A DNA stretch of 64,000 nt from Geomonas oryzisoli (GCF_018986915.1 NZ_CP076723.1:248001-312000); one strand, 5' to 3'; counted from the first letter of the stretch, positions 1-9,953 are shown. The notes: generated by a model not told the origin, from the letters alone. Numbers and translations: made by a program.

Positions 1-192
1 GCAAGCGACATCTACGCGCCGGTTTCGGGCAAGGTGACCGAGGTGAACCAGGCGCTGGACGAAGCACCGGAGCTGGTGAACCAGGGGGCCGAGTCGCAGG
101 GATGGATCTGCAAACTCGAAGGGGTCAATGAAGCCGAACTTGGCGCGCTCATGGATGCCGCGGCCTATGAAGAATACCTGAAAGGACTGTGA
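1..192 (+). CDS. gcvH: Glycine cleavage system H protein, 5'-truncated by the window edge
   Basis: H protein carries the lipoyl arm that shuttles the aminomethyl group between the P, T and L proteins of glycine cleavage. Only the C-terminal 63 codons are present. They open with [12 protein letters not shown], the stretch that directly follows the lipoyl-lysine motif ESVKA, so the modified lysine should lie about two codons upstream of the window. The rest ([14 protein letters not shown], then YLKGL at the C-terminus) fits the family. The stop at 190-192 is one base before the gcvPA start, so the genes are co-transcribed. Confidence 0.93.
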   Translation, partial: ASDIYAPVSGKVTEVNQALDEAPELVNQGAESQGWICKLEGVNEAELGALMDAAAYEEYLKGL

Positions 193-193
193 C

Positions 194-1531
194 ATGGGAT
201 ACTGCCCAAACACGCCGGATGACATCCGGGACATGCTGGCGGTGATCGGCGCGGCCAGCGTGCAGGAGCTCTTCGCCCCGATCCCCCCGGAACTGCGCGC
301 CAAATCATTCGACCTCCCGCCGGGCATGTCCGAGTTGGAGCTCATGCGGCTCATGAGGGAGAAGGCCGCCGCCTGCGGCGCCGACATCACCCCCTTCATC
401 GGCGGGGGCATCTACGACCACTTCATCCCCGCCGCCGTCGACCACCTCGCCTCCCGCGCCGAGTTCTACACCGCCTACACCCCGTACCAACCCGAATGCG
501 CGCAGGGGACACTCCAGGCGCTCTACGAATACCAATCCGCCATCTGCCGCCTGACCGGGCTGGAGGCGTCCAACGCCTCGCTCTACGACGGCGGCACCGC
601 GGTGGCGGAGGCCGCGCTCATGTCGCTGCGCATCACCGACCGGCACAAGGTCGTCCTCGACGCGTCCGTGAACCCGTTGCACCGGGAGATCGTGACGGGG
701 TATCTGCACGGGCTGTCGGCGGAAGCGGTAGTGGTGGCGCCGGACGGCTGCGCCTCCGACCTTGCCCGCCTGATGGCCTCCATCGATGACGAGACCGCCG
801 CGGTGATCGTGCAAAGCCCCAACTTCTTCGGGTCGGTGCAGGACTTCAGGGAGCTGGCGCAGAAGGCGCACGACCACGAGGCGCTCCTGGTCGTCTCCTG
901 CTACCCCATCGCCCTGGGACTCGTGGCCAGCCCCGGCGAGATGGGAGCGGACATCGCGGTAGGCGAGGGGCAAAGCCTGGGCAACCACGTCTCCTTCGGC
1001 GGTCCATACTTCGGCTTCATCGCCACCCGCAAGCGCTTCATCAGGAACCTCCCCGGCCGCATCGCCGGCGAGACCATCGATCACCAGGGGCGGCGCGGGT
1101 TCGTGCTCACCCTGCAGGCGCGCGAGCAGCACATCAAGAGGCACAAGGCCACCTCCAACATCTGCAGCAACCAGAGCCTGTGTGCCCTGCGCGGCCTCAT
1201 CTTCTGCGCCGCCCTCGGGAAAAAGGGGTTCGAAGATCTGGGCCTTTTGAACTACGACAAGGCGCAGTACGCCAAGTCGGTACTCGGCGCGGTGCGCGGG
1301 GTGGACCTGCTCAACCCCGGCGCCACCTTCAACGAGTTCACCGTGGCCCTTCCCAAGGACGCGGCCGAAGTGGTACAACGGCTGCTCGACAAGGGCGTGG
1401 CGGCGGGAGTGCCGCTGGGACAGTACTACCCCGGCATGGAGCGGGCGCTGGTGGTGACCGTGACCGAAAAGCGGACCAAGGAAGAGATCGATCGCCTGGC
1501 GGCGCTGCTTGAGGAGGTGTTATGGAGCTGA
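194..1531 (+). CDS. gcvPA: Glycine dehydrogenase (decarboxylating) subunit 1
   Basis: Alpha-type half of the split P protein of the glycine cleavage system (445 aa, normal for the two-subunit form). With GcvPB it decarboxylates glycine and passes the aminomethyl group to lipoyl-GcvH. The start motif [17 protein letters not shown], the central [20 protein letters not shown] and the later [15 protein letters not shown] are hallmarks of this subunit. It follows gcvH by one base and overlaps gcvPB by 10 bp, as expected for translationally coupled subunits made in equal amounts. A long minus-strand ORF across it is a high-GC shadow. Confidence 0.95.
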   Translation: MGYCPNTPDDIRDMLAVIGAASVQELFAPIPPELRAKSFDLPPGMSELELMRLMREKAAACGADITPFIGGGIYDHFIPAAVDHLASRAEFYTAYTPYQPECAQGTLQALYEYQSAICRLTGLEASNASLYDGGTAVAEAALMSLRITDRHKVVLDASVNPLHREIVTGYLHGLSAEAVVVAPDGCASDLARLMASIDDETAAVIVQSPNFFGSVQDFRELAQKAHDHEALLVVSCYPIALGLVASPGEMGADIAVGEGQSLGNHVSFGGPYFGFIATRKRFIRNLPGRIAGETIDHQGRRGFVLTLQAREQHIKRHKATSNICSNQSLCALRGLIFCAALGKKGFEDLGLLNYDKAQYAKSVLGAVRGVDLLNPGATFNEFTVALPKDAAEVVQRLLDKGVAAGVPLGQYYPGMERALVVTVTEKRTKEEIDRLAALLEEVLWS

Positions 1532-2961
1532 TCTTCGAGAAATCCGTCTCCGGACGCACCGGCGTCAGGGTCCCGTTGAGCGACGTTCCCACCGCGGCGC
1601 CACTGCCGGACGAGCTGACGCGCAAGGAGCCGGTGCGCCTGCCCGAGGTGGGCGAACTGGATCTGGTGCGCCACTACACCAACCTCTCGCGCAGGAACTT
1701 CTCAGTCGATACCAATTTCTACCCGCTGGGCTCCTGCACCATGAAGTACAACACCAAGGTGACCGAGAATGTCGGCGGGCTCTTCGCCTCCTGCCATCCC
1801 ATGCTGGCGCTGCTTCCCGGAGGGGACAAGCTGGTGCAGGGACCGCTTGCCGTCATTCACGAACTGGAGCGCCAGCTGGCCGAGATCACCGGCATGGAGG
1901 AGGTGACCACCCAGCCACTGGCCGGCGCCCACGGCGAGATGACCGGCATCATGGTGATCGCCGCCTACCACAAGGCGCGCGGCGATGAAAAGCGGAAATA
2001 CGTCATCGTCCCGGACTCCTCGCACGGCACCAACCCGGCCAGCGCCGCCATGGCCGGCTACGAGATCGTGACCGTTCCGACCGCCCCTTACGGCGACATG
2101 GACCTCGACCTGTTCCGGCAGGCGATGAACGACGAGGTGGCGGCGGTGATGCTGACCTGCCCCAACACCCTGGGGCTCTTCAACCCGCACATAGCCGAGA
2201 TCTGTGCCATCGCCCACGAGGGGGGCGCGCTCACCTACTACGACGGCGCCAACCTCAACGCCATATTGGGCAAGGTCCGGCCGGGGGACGTCGGCTTCGA
2301 CGTCATCCACGTCAACCTGCACAAGACCTTCGGCACCCCGCACGGCGGAGGCGGCCCCGGGAGCGGCCCGATCGGGGTGCGTGGCGACCTGGTCCGTTTT
2401 CTCCCCACCCCGCGCGTTGTGCGCCGGGACGACGGCAGCTACGCCGTGGAAGACCATCCCGAAGGGATCGGGCGCGTCTCCGACTTCTTCGGCAACTTCG
2501 CCATCATGATGCGCGCCTACGCCTACATCACGCTTTTGGGGCGCGAGGGGCTGATCGAAGTGAGCGAGCAGGCGGTCCTCAACGCCAACTACATGATGGC
2601 GAGGCTCAAGGAAGAGTACGACCTTCCCTTCGACCAGACCTGCATGCACGAATGCGTCTTTTCAGCGAGCCGGCAGGTGCAAAGCGGCGTGCACGCCATC
2701 GACGTGGCGAAGTACCTGATCGACCGGGGCTTCCATCCGCCGACCGTGTACTTCCCGCTCAACGTCAAGGAGGCGATCATGATCGAGCCGACCGAGACCG
2801 AGAGCAAGCAGACCATGGATGCCTTCATCGAGGTGATGCTGGAAGCGGCGCGGCTGGCCAGGGAGAATCCGGAGCGGCTGCACCAGGCGCCGGTGACCAC
2901 CCCGGTCGGACGCCTCGACGAGACCCGCGCGGCGAGGATGCAGCAGGTGTGCTGCGAATAA
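1522..2961 (+). CDS. gcvPB: Glycine dehydrogenase (decarboxylating) subunit 2
   Basis: PLP-carrying half of the split P protein (479 aa). The PLP-binding lysine is Lys268 in [16 protein letters not shown], and [16 protein letters not shown] is the conserved substrate-side motif. The ATG at 1522 lies inside the end of gcvPA with a GGAGG ribosome-binding site at about 1512-1516. With gcvH and gcvPA it forms the glycine cleavage operon. The T protein gene is not visible and may lie upstream of the window. The gene is followed by a paired inverted repeat element. Confidence 0.96.
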   Translation: MELIFEKSVSGRTGVRVPLSDVPTAAPLPDELTRKEPVRLPEVGELDLVRHYTNLSRRNFSVDTNFYPLGSCTMKYNTKVTENVGGLFASCHPMLALLPGGDKLVQGPLAVIHELERQLAEITGMEEVTTQPLAGAHGEMTGIMVIAAYHKARGDEKRKYVIVPDSSHGTNPASAAMAGYEIVTVPTAPYGDMDLDLFRQAMNDEVAAVMLTCPNTLGLFNPHIAEICAIAHEGGALTYYDGANLNAILGKVRPGDVGFDVIHVNLHKTFGTPHGGGGPGSGPIGVRGDLVRFLPTPRVVRRDDGSYAVEDHPEGIGRVSDFFGNFAIMMRAYAYITLLGREGLIEVSEQAVLNANYMMARLKEEYDLPFDQTCMHECVFSASRQVQSGVHAIDVAKYLIDRGFHPPTVYFPLNVKEAIMIEPTETESKQTMDAFIEVMLEAARLARENPERLHQAPVTTPVGRLDETRAARMQQVCCE

Positions 2962-2982
2962 AACCAAAAAGCAAAGGCAAAA

Positions 2983-3181
2983 CCATTGGCCACGGAGAAA
3001 ATCTGAGAACATCTGAGGAAAGACAAAAGCGGAGAAAGAACTTTACGGAAAGGCTACAGGATGCAGCCATCCATGGCTAAAGCGAAGCAGCGGATGTGTG
3101 GCCACTGTTTCTGCTTTTGCTGTACCCCTAAAAGTCTTTTGTATTTCTCAGATTTCCTCAGATTTTCTCCGTGGCCAATGG
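2983..3181. repeat. Inverted-repeat element between gcvPB and the lipoyl ligase-family gene
   Basis: Two arms of about 35 bp, CCATTGGCCACGGAGAAAAT... at 2983-3018 and its near-perfect reverse complement ending ...TTCTCCGTGGCCAATGG at 3147-3181, enclose about 130 bp with further weak pairing. The same arm occurs at 6259-6324 and as a pair at 21510-21640, so this is a dispersed, non-coding, MITE- or REP-like family. The right arm ends 13 bp before the next gene's start codon. Confidence 0.8.
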
Positions 3182-3194
3182 TCTAGAGGTTTTG

Positions 3195-3995
3195 ATGTGT
3201 AAGTGGCGATTGATAGATACGGGACCGCTGGAAGGCCCCGCCAACATGGCCCTGGACGAGGCGCTGCTCAACTGTTTCCAGAACGATCCCACCCGGCCGG
3301 TCCTGCGCCTGTACGGCTGGACCCCTGCAACGCTTTCCGTGGGCCGCTACCAGAACGCGGCGGTCGCACTGGATCTCGGTCTTTGCCAGGATGAAGGGGT
3401 GCCGGTGGTACGCCGCATGACCGGCGGCGGCATCATCTACCACACGGCGGAGGTGACCTACAGCGTGGTCTGCGCTCCGGAACATCTGGGCGACCGGACC
3501 GGGGTCAAGGACGGCTTTCGCAAACTCTGCGGCTTCCTGCTCGGCACCTACCAGCGCCTGGGGCTCGATGCCCGCTTCGCCGTAGACTGCAATCCGGGCG
3601 AGGAGCGGCTGGGAGAGCGGACATCCTTCTGCTTTGCCGGCAAGGAGGAGTTCGACGTGGTCGTGCGCGACCGCAAGATCGGCGGCAACGCCCAGCGCCG
3701 CCTGTCGGGTGCAATCCTGCAACATGGCTCGATCCCGCTGGAAAACAGGGTGCAGCAGGGAATGCGTTACCTCAAAGAACCGGCACCCGGCGCGGCACGT
3801 TCCGTGAGCCTGGCGGAACTGGGGCACACCCCGGAACCGGACCAACTGAAGCGTCTGCTGGTCGAGTCGTTCCAGGAGCGCATGGGGGTGGAACTGCTCC
3901 CGGAGCCGCCGACCGAACAGGAGCTGGTGACCGCGGGAAAGCTGGAGCAGCACAAGTACCGCTGCCCGAGTTGGACCATCGAGGGGCGGAGCTAA
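3195..3995 (+). CDS. LipM-like octanoyltransferase / lipoate-protein ligase A family protein
   Basis: Member of the BPL/LplA/LipB acyltransferase fold, expected to place octanoate (or lipoate) on GcvH and on E2 subunits. VVRRMTGGGIIYHT is the family nucleotide/acyl pocket motif. Cys146 in SFCFAGKEEFDVVV and Lys161 in RKIGGNAQRR match the acyl-thioester Cys and the conserved Lys of Bacillus LipM; LplA ligases lack that Cys. Length (266 aa) also fits LipM (about 278 aa). The start ATG at 3195 is preceded by AGAGG; a GTG at 3171 is in frame but lies inside the repeat arm. It sits next to lipA, which would insert the sulfurs. The exact activity (transferase or ligase) is inferred. Confidence 0.8.
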   Translation: MCKWRLIDTGPLEGPANMALDEALLNCFQNDPTRPVLRLYGWTPATLSVGRYQNAAVALDLGLCQDEGVPVVRRMTGGGIIYHTAEVTYSVVCAPEHLGDRTGVKDGFRKLCGFLLGTYQRLGLDARFAVDCNPGEERLGERTSFCFAGKEEFDVVVRDRKIGGNAQRRLSGAILQHGSIPLENRVQQGMRYLKEPAPGAARSVSLAELGHTPEPDQLKRLLVESFQERMGVELLPEPPTEQELVTAGKLEQHKYRCPSWTIEGRS

Positions 3996-4012
3996 AGGTA
4001 AACGATGCGAGT

Positions 4013-4126
4013 CCCCTCTCCCCCTGGGAGAGGGTGCCCGAAGGGCGGGTGAGGGCTCTGGCAACTACCGTAATGTTGCCTTTGGCAACTCCCTCACCCT
4101 GACCCTCTCCCGGAGGGAGAGGGGAT
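4013..4126. repeat. REP-like inverted repeat upstream of lipA
   Basis: CCCCTCTCCCCCTGGGAGAG... at 4013 and the complementary ...CTCTCCCGGAGGGAGAGGGG ending near 4123 can fold into a long hairpin that occupies nearly the whole gap before lipA. Related C/G-rich hairpins occur at 60930-61020. It has no coding potential. Confidence 0.65.
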
Positions 4127-4147
4127 GTGGACGGTTTTGGGGGTGGA

Positions 4148-5032
4148 ATGGAAGTTTTGCGCAAGCCGGAATGGCTGCAAAAGAAAGTGAACCCGGCCGC
4201 ACACGCCGAGATGGAAGGAATGCTGAGGGAACTAAACCTCAACACCGTCTGTCAGCAGGCCCGCTGCCCCAACATCACCGAGTGTTTCCGGCAGAGGCAG
4301 GCGACGTTCCTGATCCTCGGGCGTGCCTGCACGCGGCTTTGCTCCTTCTGCTCAGTCTCGAAGGAAGTGCCCCTGCCGCCGGAGCAGGGCGAGCCGGTCG
4401 CGGTAGCCGAGGCCGTGTGCCGTCTGAAGCTCTCCCACGTAGTGATCACCAGCCCTACCCGTGACGACCTCGCCGACGGCGGTGCCCGGCAGTACGCCGA
4501 GACGGTCGCCGCCATCCGCCATGCCTCCCCCGCAACGAAGATCGAACTGTTGATTCCGGATTTCCAGGGGGATCTGGAGGCGCTTAAGACGGTGTTGGCG
4601 AGCGCGCCGGACATCTTGGGGCACAACCTTGAGACGGTGCCGAGGCTGTATGCGATCCGTTCGGGCGCCGATTACCGGAGATCCTTGCAGCTTCTGGCCA
4701 ATGCGCACAGGCTGGAACCGGAACTGAAGACCAAATCGGGATTGATGCTCGGGCTGGGTGAAGAGGAGAACGAACTGCTCGCCGTGTTCAGTGATCTGGT
4801 GGAGGTCGGCTGCAGCTATCTGAGTCTCGGCCAGTATCTCGCTCCCAGCCGGCAGCACTACCCGGTGCAGCAGTTTATCGAGCCGGAGCGCTTCGACCGG
4901 CTAAAGCAGCAGGCCCTTGCCGCCGGCCTTCTCCACGTCGAGAGCGCCCCCTACGTTCGGAGTTCGTACATGGCCGAGAGGTACGGGGAAAGGGGCGAGG
5001 GGACTGGCTCCGCCGGGTGCCTGTCCCCTTAG
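4148..5032 (+). CDS. lipA: Lipoyl synthase
   Basis: Radical SAM enzyme that inserts two sulfurs into octanoyl groups on lipoyl domains (294 aa from ATG 4148). The auxiliary cluster cysteines are C35-x4-C40-x5-C46 in CQQARCPNITEC. The radical SAM cluster is C61-x3-C65-x2-C68 in CTRLCSFC. The RSSYMAE motif near residue 272 supplies the serine ligand of the auxiliary cluster. An ATG at 4127 is in frame, but 4148 begins the conserved EVLRKPEWLQKK. The last residues (about GTGSAGCLSP) and the stop are encoded by a dispersed palindromic repeat at 4999-5028. This gene completes the lipoyl pathway with the LipM-like protein upstream. Confidence 0.96.
   Translation: MEVLRKPEWLQKKVNPAAHAEMEGMLRELNLNTVCQQARCPNITECFRQRQATFLILGRACTRLCSFCSVSKEVPLPPEQGEPVAVAEAVCRLKLSHVVITSPTRDDLADGGARQYAETVAAIRHASPATKIELLIPDFQGDLEALKTVLASAPDILGHNLETVPRLYAIRSGADYRRSLQLLANAHRLEPELKTKSGLMLGLGEEENELLAVFSDLVEVGCSYLSLGQYLAPSRQHYPVQQFIEPERFDRLKQQALAAGLLHVESAPYVRSSYMAERYGERGEGTGSAGCLSP
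4999..5028. repeat. Dispersed 30-bp palindromic repeat, copy 1 (inside the lipA 3' end)
   Basis: GGGGACTGGCTCC...GGTGCCTGTCCCC. Further copies are at 6152-6181 (inverted), 40200-40228 and 41221-41250. This copy is translated as the lipA C-terminal tail; the TAG stop follows at 5030-5032. Confidence 0.8.
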
Positions 5033-5064
5033 GATGCTGAGCAGAAAGGAGCGTTCCCGTCCCT

Positions 5065-5140
5065 CCCGAAGCGCTGCAAAAGGCCTAAGGTTCCCCCCTT
5101 CGCAAAGGGGAGGACGCGAGTTCACGTGCAGCGCTTTTGT
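5065..5140. repeat. Composite repeat with GAAGCGCTGCA arms and C-rich hairpin
   Basis: The motif GAAGCGCTGCAAAAGGCCT is followed by TTCCCCCCTTCGCAAAGGGG and then TGCAGCGCTTTT, an inverted copy of the first arm. The first part recurs at about 6200-6252 in the same orientation. No gene fits here. Confidence 0.6.
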
Positions 5141-5213
5141 GAACAGCAGATAGGCGTCGCTGGACTTCGCGGATAAACCTTCACGAGGTGGGGGCGGGGG
5201 GATCTTGTGGCGC

Positions 5214-5543
5214 TTATTCCCCCAGTGAATCCAGCACGTTCTTCAAATGGGCGAAACCCGATGCTGCCGTAGGCCAACCGGCATAGAACGCGATATGCGT
5301 GATCGCCGCCACCAGCTCTTCCTTGGTCAGCCCGTTCTCCAGTCCCTTCTTGAGATGAAATTCCACCTGCTCGATCCGGTTCAGCGCCACCAGGCACGTA
5401 ACCGTGATCAGGCTCTTGTCCCGCGGCGACAACTCCGGCCGCTCCCAGATCTCCCCGAACAGGAAATCCTTGGTCAGCCTGGCAAAGTCCGGGGCCACCG
5501 CCTCCAGATCGCTCATCCCTTTTGCTGCTTCAGGTTTTGCCAT
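5214..5543 (-). CDS. Carboxymuconolactone decarboxylase family protein
   Basis: A 109-aa all-helical protein of the CMD/AhpD-like fold. SPRDKSLITVTCLVALNR and the ending GLTKEELVAAITHIAFYAGWPTAASG are typical of the PcaC-like branch. It lacks the CxxC pair of AhpD, so peroxidase-reductase activity of that kind is unlikely. It lies 21 bp downstream of the flavodoxin gene on the same strand, so the two are probably one transcript, and a redox or detoxification role is inferred from that pairing. The substrate is unknown. Confidence 0.85.
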   Translation of the reverse strand: MAKPEAAKGMSDLEAVAPDFARLTKDFLFGEIWERPELSPRDKSLITVTCLVALNRIEQVEFHLKKGLENGLTKEELVAAITHIAFYAGWPTAASGFAHLKNVLDSLGE

Positions 5544-5564
5544 TGTGTCCTCCTGTGCGGCTCA

Positions 5565-6086
5565 TTATGCCGCCTCGGCAATACCGAGTTTGCGTAGCCA
5601 GTCCGATAGTTTCTGCCCGGCCCGGTTGACCTCGCCGCCGCGAATGGCAAGTCCTTCGAGGACCGTAGCGCCGGGACAGAGATCCCTGATGTCCCGCGCG
5701 CTTTGCCCTAAGCCGGTGCCTTCATGGGTGATGAACGGCACGATGGCCTTATCGCCGAAATCGTGTCCAGCCAAGTATGTCATGACCGGCGGTGCTACCG
5801 TGTTCCACCAGTTCGGGGAGCCTACGAACACGACGTCGTAGTTGGCGACGCCGGTACCCTTTGTCTTCAGCTCCGGCCGGTGCCCCGTCCGCAGTTCCCG
5901 CTTCGCCTGGTTCACGACTGTGTCGTAATCTTGAGGATATGGTTGTGCCGGTATCAGTTCGAGCAGGTCGCCACCCACCATCCGGTTGATCTGCCGGGCA
6001 CATTCCCTGGTGTTACCTGAATGCGAGAAGTAGACGGTCAGCACCTTCCACCCCTCAAAGCTCGCCTTGTTGCTTTCATTGCTCAT
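5565..6086 (-). CDS. Flavodoxin family protein
   Basis: A 173-aa FMN-binding electron carrier of the flavodoxin_4 type. The N-terminal VLTVYFSHSGNTRECARQI is the FMN phosphate-binding loop, and VFVGSPNWWNTVAPPVMTYL provides the isoalloxazine-stacking region. The ATG at 6086 has AGAGG about 8 nt upstream; an in-frame TTG one codon earlier is less likely. It is the first gene of a two-gene unit with the CMD-like protein. The partner reductase or substrate is not evident. Confidence 0.87.
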   Translation of the reverse strand: MSNESNKASFEGWKVLTVYFSHSGNTRECARQINRMVGGDLLELIPAQPYPQDYDTVVNQAKRELRTGHRPELKTKGTGVANYDVVFVGSPNWWNTVAPPVMTYLAGHDFGDKAIVPFITHEGTGLGQSARDIRDLCPGATVLEGLAIRGGEVNRAGQKLSDWLRKLGIAEAA

Positions 6087-6151
6087 CAAAACATCCTCTC
6101 TGTACTGCTTTTTGTTTATCAGCTCCGTCAGGCACTAAAGGGGAGTCCTAA

Positions 6152-6252
6152 GGGGACAGGCATCTTACGGAGCCAGTCCCCCGGCAGCCGTTGCCCACGA
6201 AGCGCTGCACAAGCCCTCACGTCCCCCCCTTGATAAAGGGGGGCAGGGGGGA
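6152..6252. repeat. Dispersed 30-bp palindrome copy 2 plus composite C-rich repeat
   Basis: GGGGACAGGCATCTTACGGA...GCCAGTCCCC at 6152-6181 is the inverted form of the lipA-tail repeat. From about 6200 follow GAAGCGCTGCACAAGCCCT and CCCCCCTTGATAAAGGGGGG, matching the block at 5065-5115. The flavodoxin/CMD pair is therefore bracketed by two similar repeat blocks. Confidence 0.65.
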
Positions 6253-6258
6253 TTTGCC

Positions 6259-6324
6259 CAGATTTCCTCAGATTTTCTCCGAGCCTACGCGCTGAGCGCT
6301 ACGGCCCGCAAGCGTGGCCAATGG
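6259..6324. repeat. Interrupted copy of the CCACGGAGAAAATCTGAG repeat
   Basis: CAGATTTCCTCAGATTTTCT at 6259 leads to TTCTCCG (ends 6281); TGGCCAATGG resumes at 6315. The two halves of the arm seen at 3147-3181 are split here by a 33-bp insertion (6282-6314) containing GCGCTGAGCGCTACGGCCCG. The repeat encodes the C-terminal tail of the metallo-hydrolase gene on the minus strand. Confidence 0.7.
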
Positions 6325-7422
6325 TTTGGATTTTGCCGCGATCAGCGCCGGGTCCGCAGCGACCGCCGCCCACCACGGCCTGTCCTGGGTGGCTGCTGAT
6401 GAGTAGACCGGTTCGCCCATAACCGGCATGGCCACCTCGATGTTGCATGCCTTCGCTAGGGAGAGGATCCTGTCGAACGGTTCGCGCCACGCGTGCATAG
6501 ATAGGTCGAAGGTGCCGTTGTGGATCGGCAACATCCGTTTTCCCCTGAGGTCGAGGTGTGCCTGCACGGTTTCTTCCGGCATCATGTGCACCCCCGCCCA
6601 GTTCACGTTGTAGGCTCCGGCCTCGAGGAGGGTGAGGTCGAAGGGGCCGTACTGTTCGCCGATCCGTTTGAAACCGTGGAAATAGCCGGAGTCCCCACTG
6701 AAAAATACCCGGAAGCCGGGAGCGAGGATGGTCCAGGAGTTCTGCAGGGTCTGGTTCTTGTTGAAGAGGCCGCGGCCGGAGAAGTGCCTGCAGGGAGTGG
6801 CGACCAGGCGGATGTCGTCCACCTGCGTCGACTGCCACCAGTTCAACTGTCGGACCTTGGCGGCGGGGACACCCCAGCCCGTTATGATGTCGCCCACGCC
6901 GATCGGCACCAGGAAGTGCTCCGTCTTGCCCGCCAACTTGACGATGGAATCGCGGTCGAGGTGGTCGTAGTGGTCATGAGAGATGATCACGGCCTTGAGG
7001 GGAGGTAATTCCTCGATGCTGATCGGCGTCTGGTGGAATCGCAGCGGACCCGCCCACTGTACCGGTGACGCCCGGTCGGAGAACATCGGGTCGGTGAGCC
7101 AGAAGGCATCCTGCAGCTTCAGGAGCACGGTGGAATGGCCGATCCTGAAGGCGGTGTTGTCGGGCGCGGCGAGCAGTGCTTCGCGGGACAGCTTGTGGAC
7201 CGGGATTGCCCCTTTAGGACGGGTGTCGGCAGGTTTGTTGAAGAAGAAATTCCACATGACGCGGGTTGATTCGAGCACTCCTCCGGTGGTCATTACGTCT
7301 CCTGTTGTTTCTTTGGCGGCTTCCGTCGACCTCTCATGGCCGACTCCGCCGCCGCTACCTACTGTCATGACTGTTAAGCCTCCGACAACCACTACCGTGA
7401 TTATTTTACGCTTCAGGTTCAT
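6268..7422 (-). CDS. MBL-fold metallo-hydrolase (UlaG / NAPE-PLD-like), probably exported
   Basis: A 384-aa metallo-beta-lactamase-fold protein. ISHDHYDHLD is the HxHxDH zinc-binding motif; GHSTVLLKLQDAFWLTDPMFSDRASP and the later FSGDSGYFHGF and PIHNGTFDLSMHAW fit the UlaG/NAPE-PLD-like branch. The first about 25 residues (KRKIITVVVVGGLTVMTVGSGG) look like a signal peptide or anchor. The substrate is unknown. The C-terminus (roughly the last 15 residues) is encoded by an inserted dispersed repeat, so the native 3' end has probably been replaced. It lies between the flavodoxin and alcohol dehydrogenase genes without close coupling. Confidence 0.8.
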   Translation of the reverse strand: MNLKRKIITVVVVGGLTVMTVGSGGGVGHERSTEAAKETTGDVMTTGGVLESTRVMWNFFFNKPADTRPKGAIPVHKLSREALLAAPDNTAFRIGHSTVLLKLQDAFWLTDPMFSDRASPVQWAGPLRFHQTPISIEELPPLKAVIISHDHYDHLDRDSIVKLAGKTEHFLVPIGVGDIITGWGVPAAKVRQLNWWQSTQVDDIRLVATPCRHFSGRGLFNKNQTLQNSWTILAPGFRVFFSGDSGYFHGFKRIGEQYGPFDLTLLEAGAYNVNWAGVHMMPEETVQAHLDLRGKRMLPIHNGTFDLSMHAWREPFDRILSLAKACNIEVAMPVMGEPVYSSAATQDRPWWAAVAADPALIAAKSKPLATLAGRSAQRVGSEKI

Positions 7423-7514
7423 TTGTTCCCAGTGGAGCCACCGGCCCGAGGCGGCCGCGCCGGTGGCGTATATTTTTGGAGCTTTCGGACTTTGTGGGAA
7501 GCTGCCTTGCTGCC

Positions 7515-7537
7515 CCCCCTCCCTTGACGGGAGGGGG
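7515..7537. terminator. C/G-rich hairpin downstream of the alcohol dehydrogenase gene
   Basis: CCCCCTCCC / GGGAGGGGG stem with a 5-nt loop, about 15 bp beyond the minus-strand stop. There is no clear T-run, so it may be a REP-type hairpin rather than an intrinsic terminator. Confidence 0.4.
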
Positions 7538-7551
7538 ACATTCAGGCGAAC

Positions 7552-8610
7552 TTATTCCGCTTTCAGCGACGCCATGTCGATGGAGAAGCGGTACTTCACG
7601 TCCGACTTGACCAGTCTTTCGTAGGCCTCGTTCACCCTCTGGATCGGGATCACCTCCACGTCGGAGGTGATGTTGTGCTGCCCGCAGAAGTCGAGCATCT
7701 CCTGGGTTTCAGCGAGTCCGCCGATGAGCGAGCCGGAAACGCTGCGCCGGCCGAAGAGAAGCGCGAAGGAGGAAAGGGCGAGCGGCTTGTCCGGCGCGCC
7801 GACCAGGGTGATGTTCCCTTCCAGCGCGAGCATGTGGATATAGGCGTTCAAGTCGTGGTCGGCGGCGATGGTGTCGAGGATGAAGTTGAAAGTCCCCGCG
7901 TGCTGCTTCATCTGCTCCGCATCGGTGGAGATGATCACCTCGTCGGCGCCCAGGCGCAGGGCGTCCTCTTTCTTGCCGGGCGAGGTGGTGAAGACCACGA
8001 CGTGGGCGCCGAATCCCTTCGCGAATTTGACTCCCATGTGGCCGAGGCCGCCCAAACCTACCACGCCGACCTTCTTGCCCTTGATGTCGCCCCAGCGGTG
8101 GATGGGGGAGTAGGTGGTGATTCCGGCGCAGAGAAGCGGTGCGACGCCTGCCAGGTTCAGGTTGGTGGGGACGCGCAGCACGAAGTGCTCGTCGACCACG
8201 ATGCTGTCCGAGTAGCCGCCGTAGGTTACCCCACCCAGGTGCTTGTCAGGGGAGTTGTAGGTGAAGGTCGCGTTGGTGCAGAACTGCTCCAGGTTTGCCT
8301 CGCAACTCGGGCAGCTGTGGTCGGAATCGACCAGGCAGCCGACCCCCGCCAAGTCGCCCGGCTTGAACTTGGTGACCGCGGAACCGACCTTGGTGACGCG
8401 TCCCACGATCTCGTGTCCCGGCACGCAGGGATAGATGGTGGGCATGACGCTGTTCCACTCGTCGCGCACGGTGTGCAGGTCGGAGTGGCAGATGCCGCAG
8501 AAAAGGATTTCGATCTGGACGTCGCGGTCGGTCGGCTCGCGGCGCTGAATGGTGGTCGATGCCAGCGGGGCAGTCGCGCTGGCGGCGGAATATGCTTTTG
8601 CCTTATACAT
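7552..8610 (-). CDS. Zinc-dependent NAD(P) alcohol dehydrogenase (YahK/CAD-like)
   Basis: Medium-chain dehydrogenase, 352 aa, probably reducing aldehydes with NADPH. FCGICHSDLHTVRDEW holds the catalytic Cys and following His. VPGHEIVGRVTKVG is the conserved zinc-ligand region. CLVDSDHSCPSCEANLEQFC is the structural-zinc four-cysteine lobe. GLGGLGHMGVKFAKGFG is the Rossmann loop. AGGAGG precedes the ATG. It lies just downstream of an aldo/keto reductase on the same strand, with a divergent AraC regulator beyond, a layout like E. coli yqhC-yqhD-dkgA; an aldehyde-response unit is inferred. Confidence 0.9.
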   Translation of the reverse strand: MYKAKAYSAASATAPLASTTIQRREPTDRDVQIEILFCGICHSDLHTVRDEWNSVMPTIYPCVPGHEIVGRVTKVGSAVTKFKPGDLAGVGCLVDSDHSCPSCEANLEQFCTNATFTYNSPDKHLGGVTYGGYSDSIVVDEHFVLRVPTNLNLAGVAPLLCAGITTYSPIHRWGDIKGKKVGVVGLGGLGHMGVKFAKGFGAHVVVFTTSPGKKEDALRLGADEVIISTDAEQMKQHAGTFNFILDTIAADHDLNAYIHMLALEGNITLVGAPDKPLALSSFALLFGRRSVSGSLIGGLAETQEMLDFCGQHNITSDVEVIPIQRVNEAYERLVKSDVKYRFSIDMASLKAE

Positions 8611-8631
8611 GGTTGATCCTCCTGTTTTTTG

Positions 8632-9953
<1,322 letters not shown>

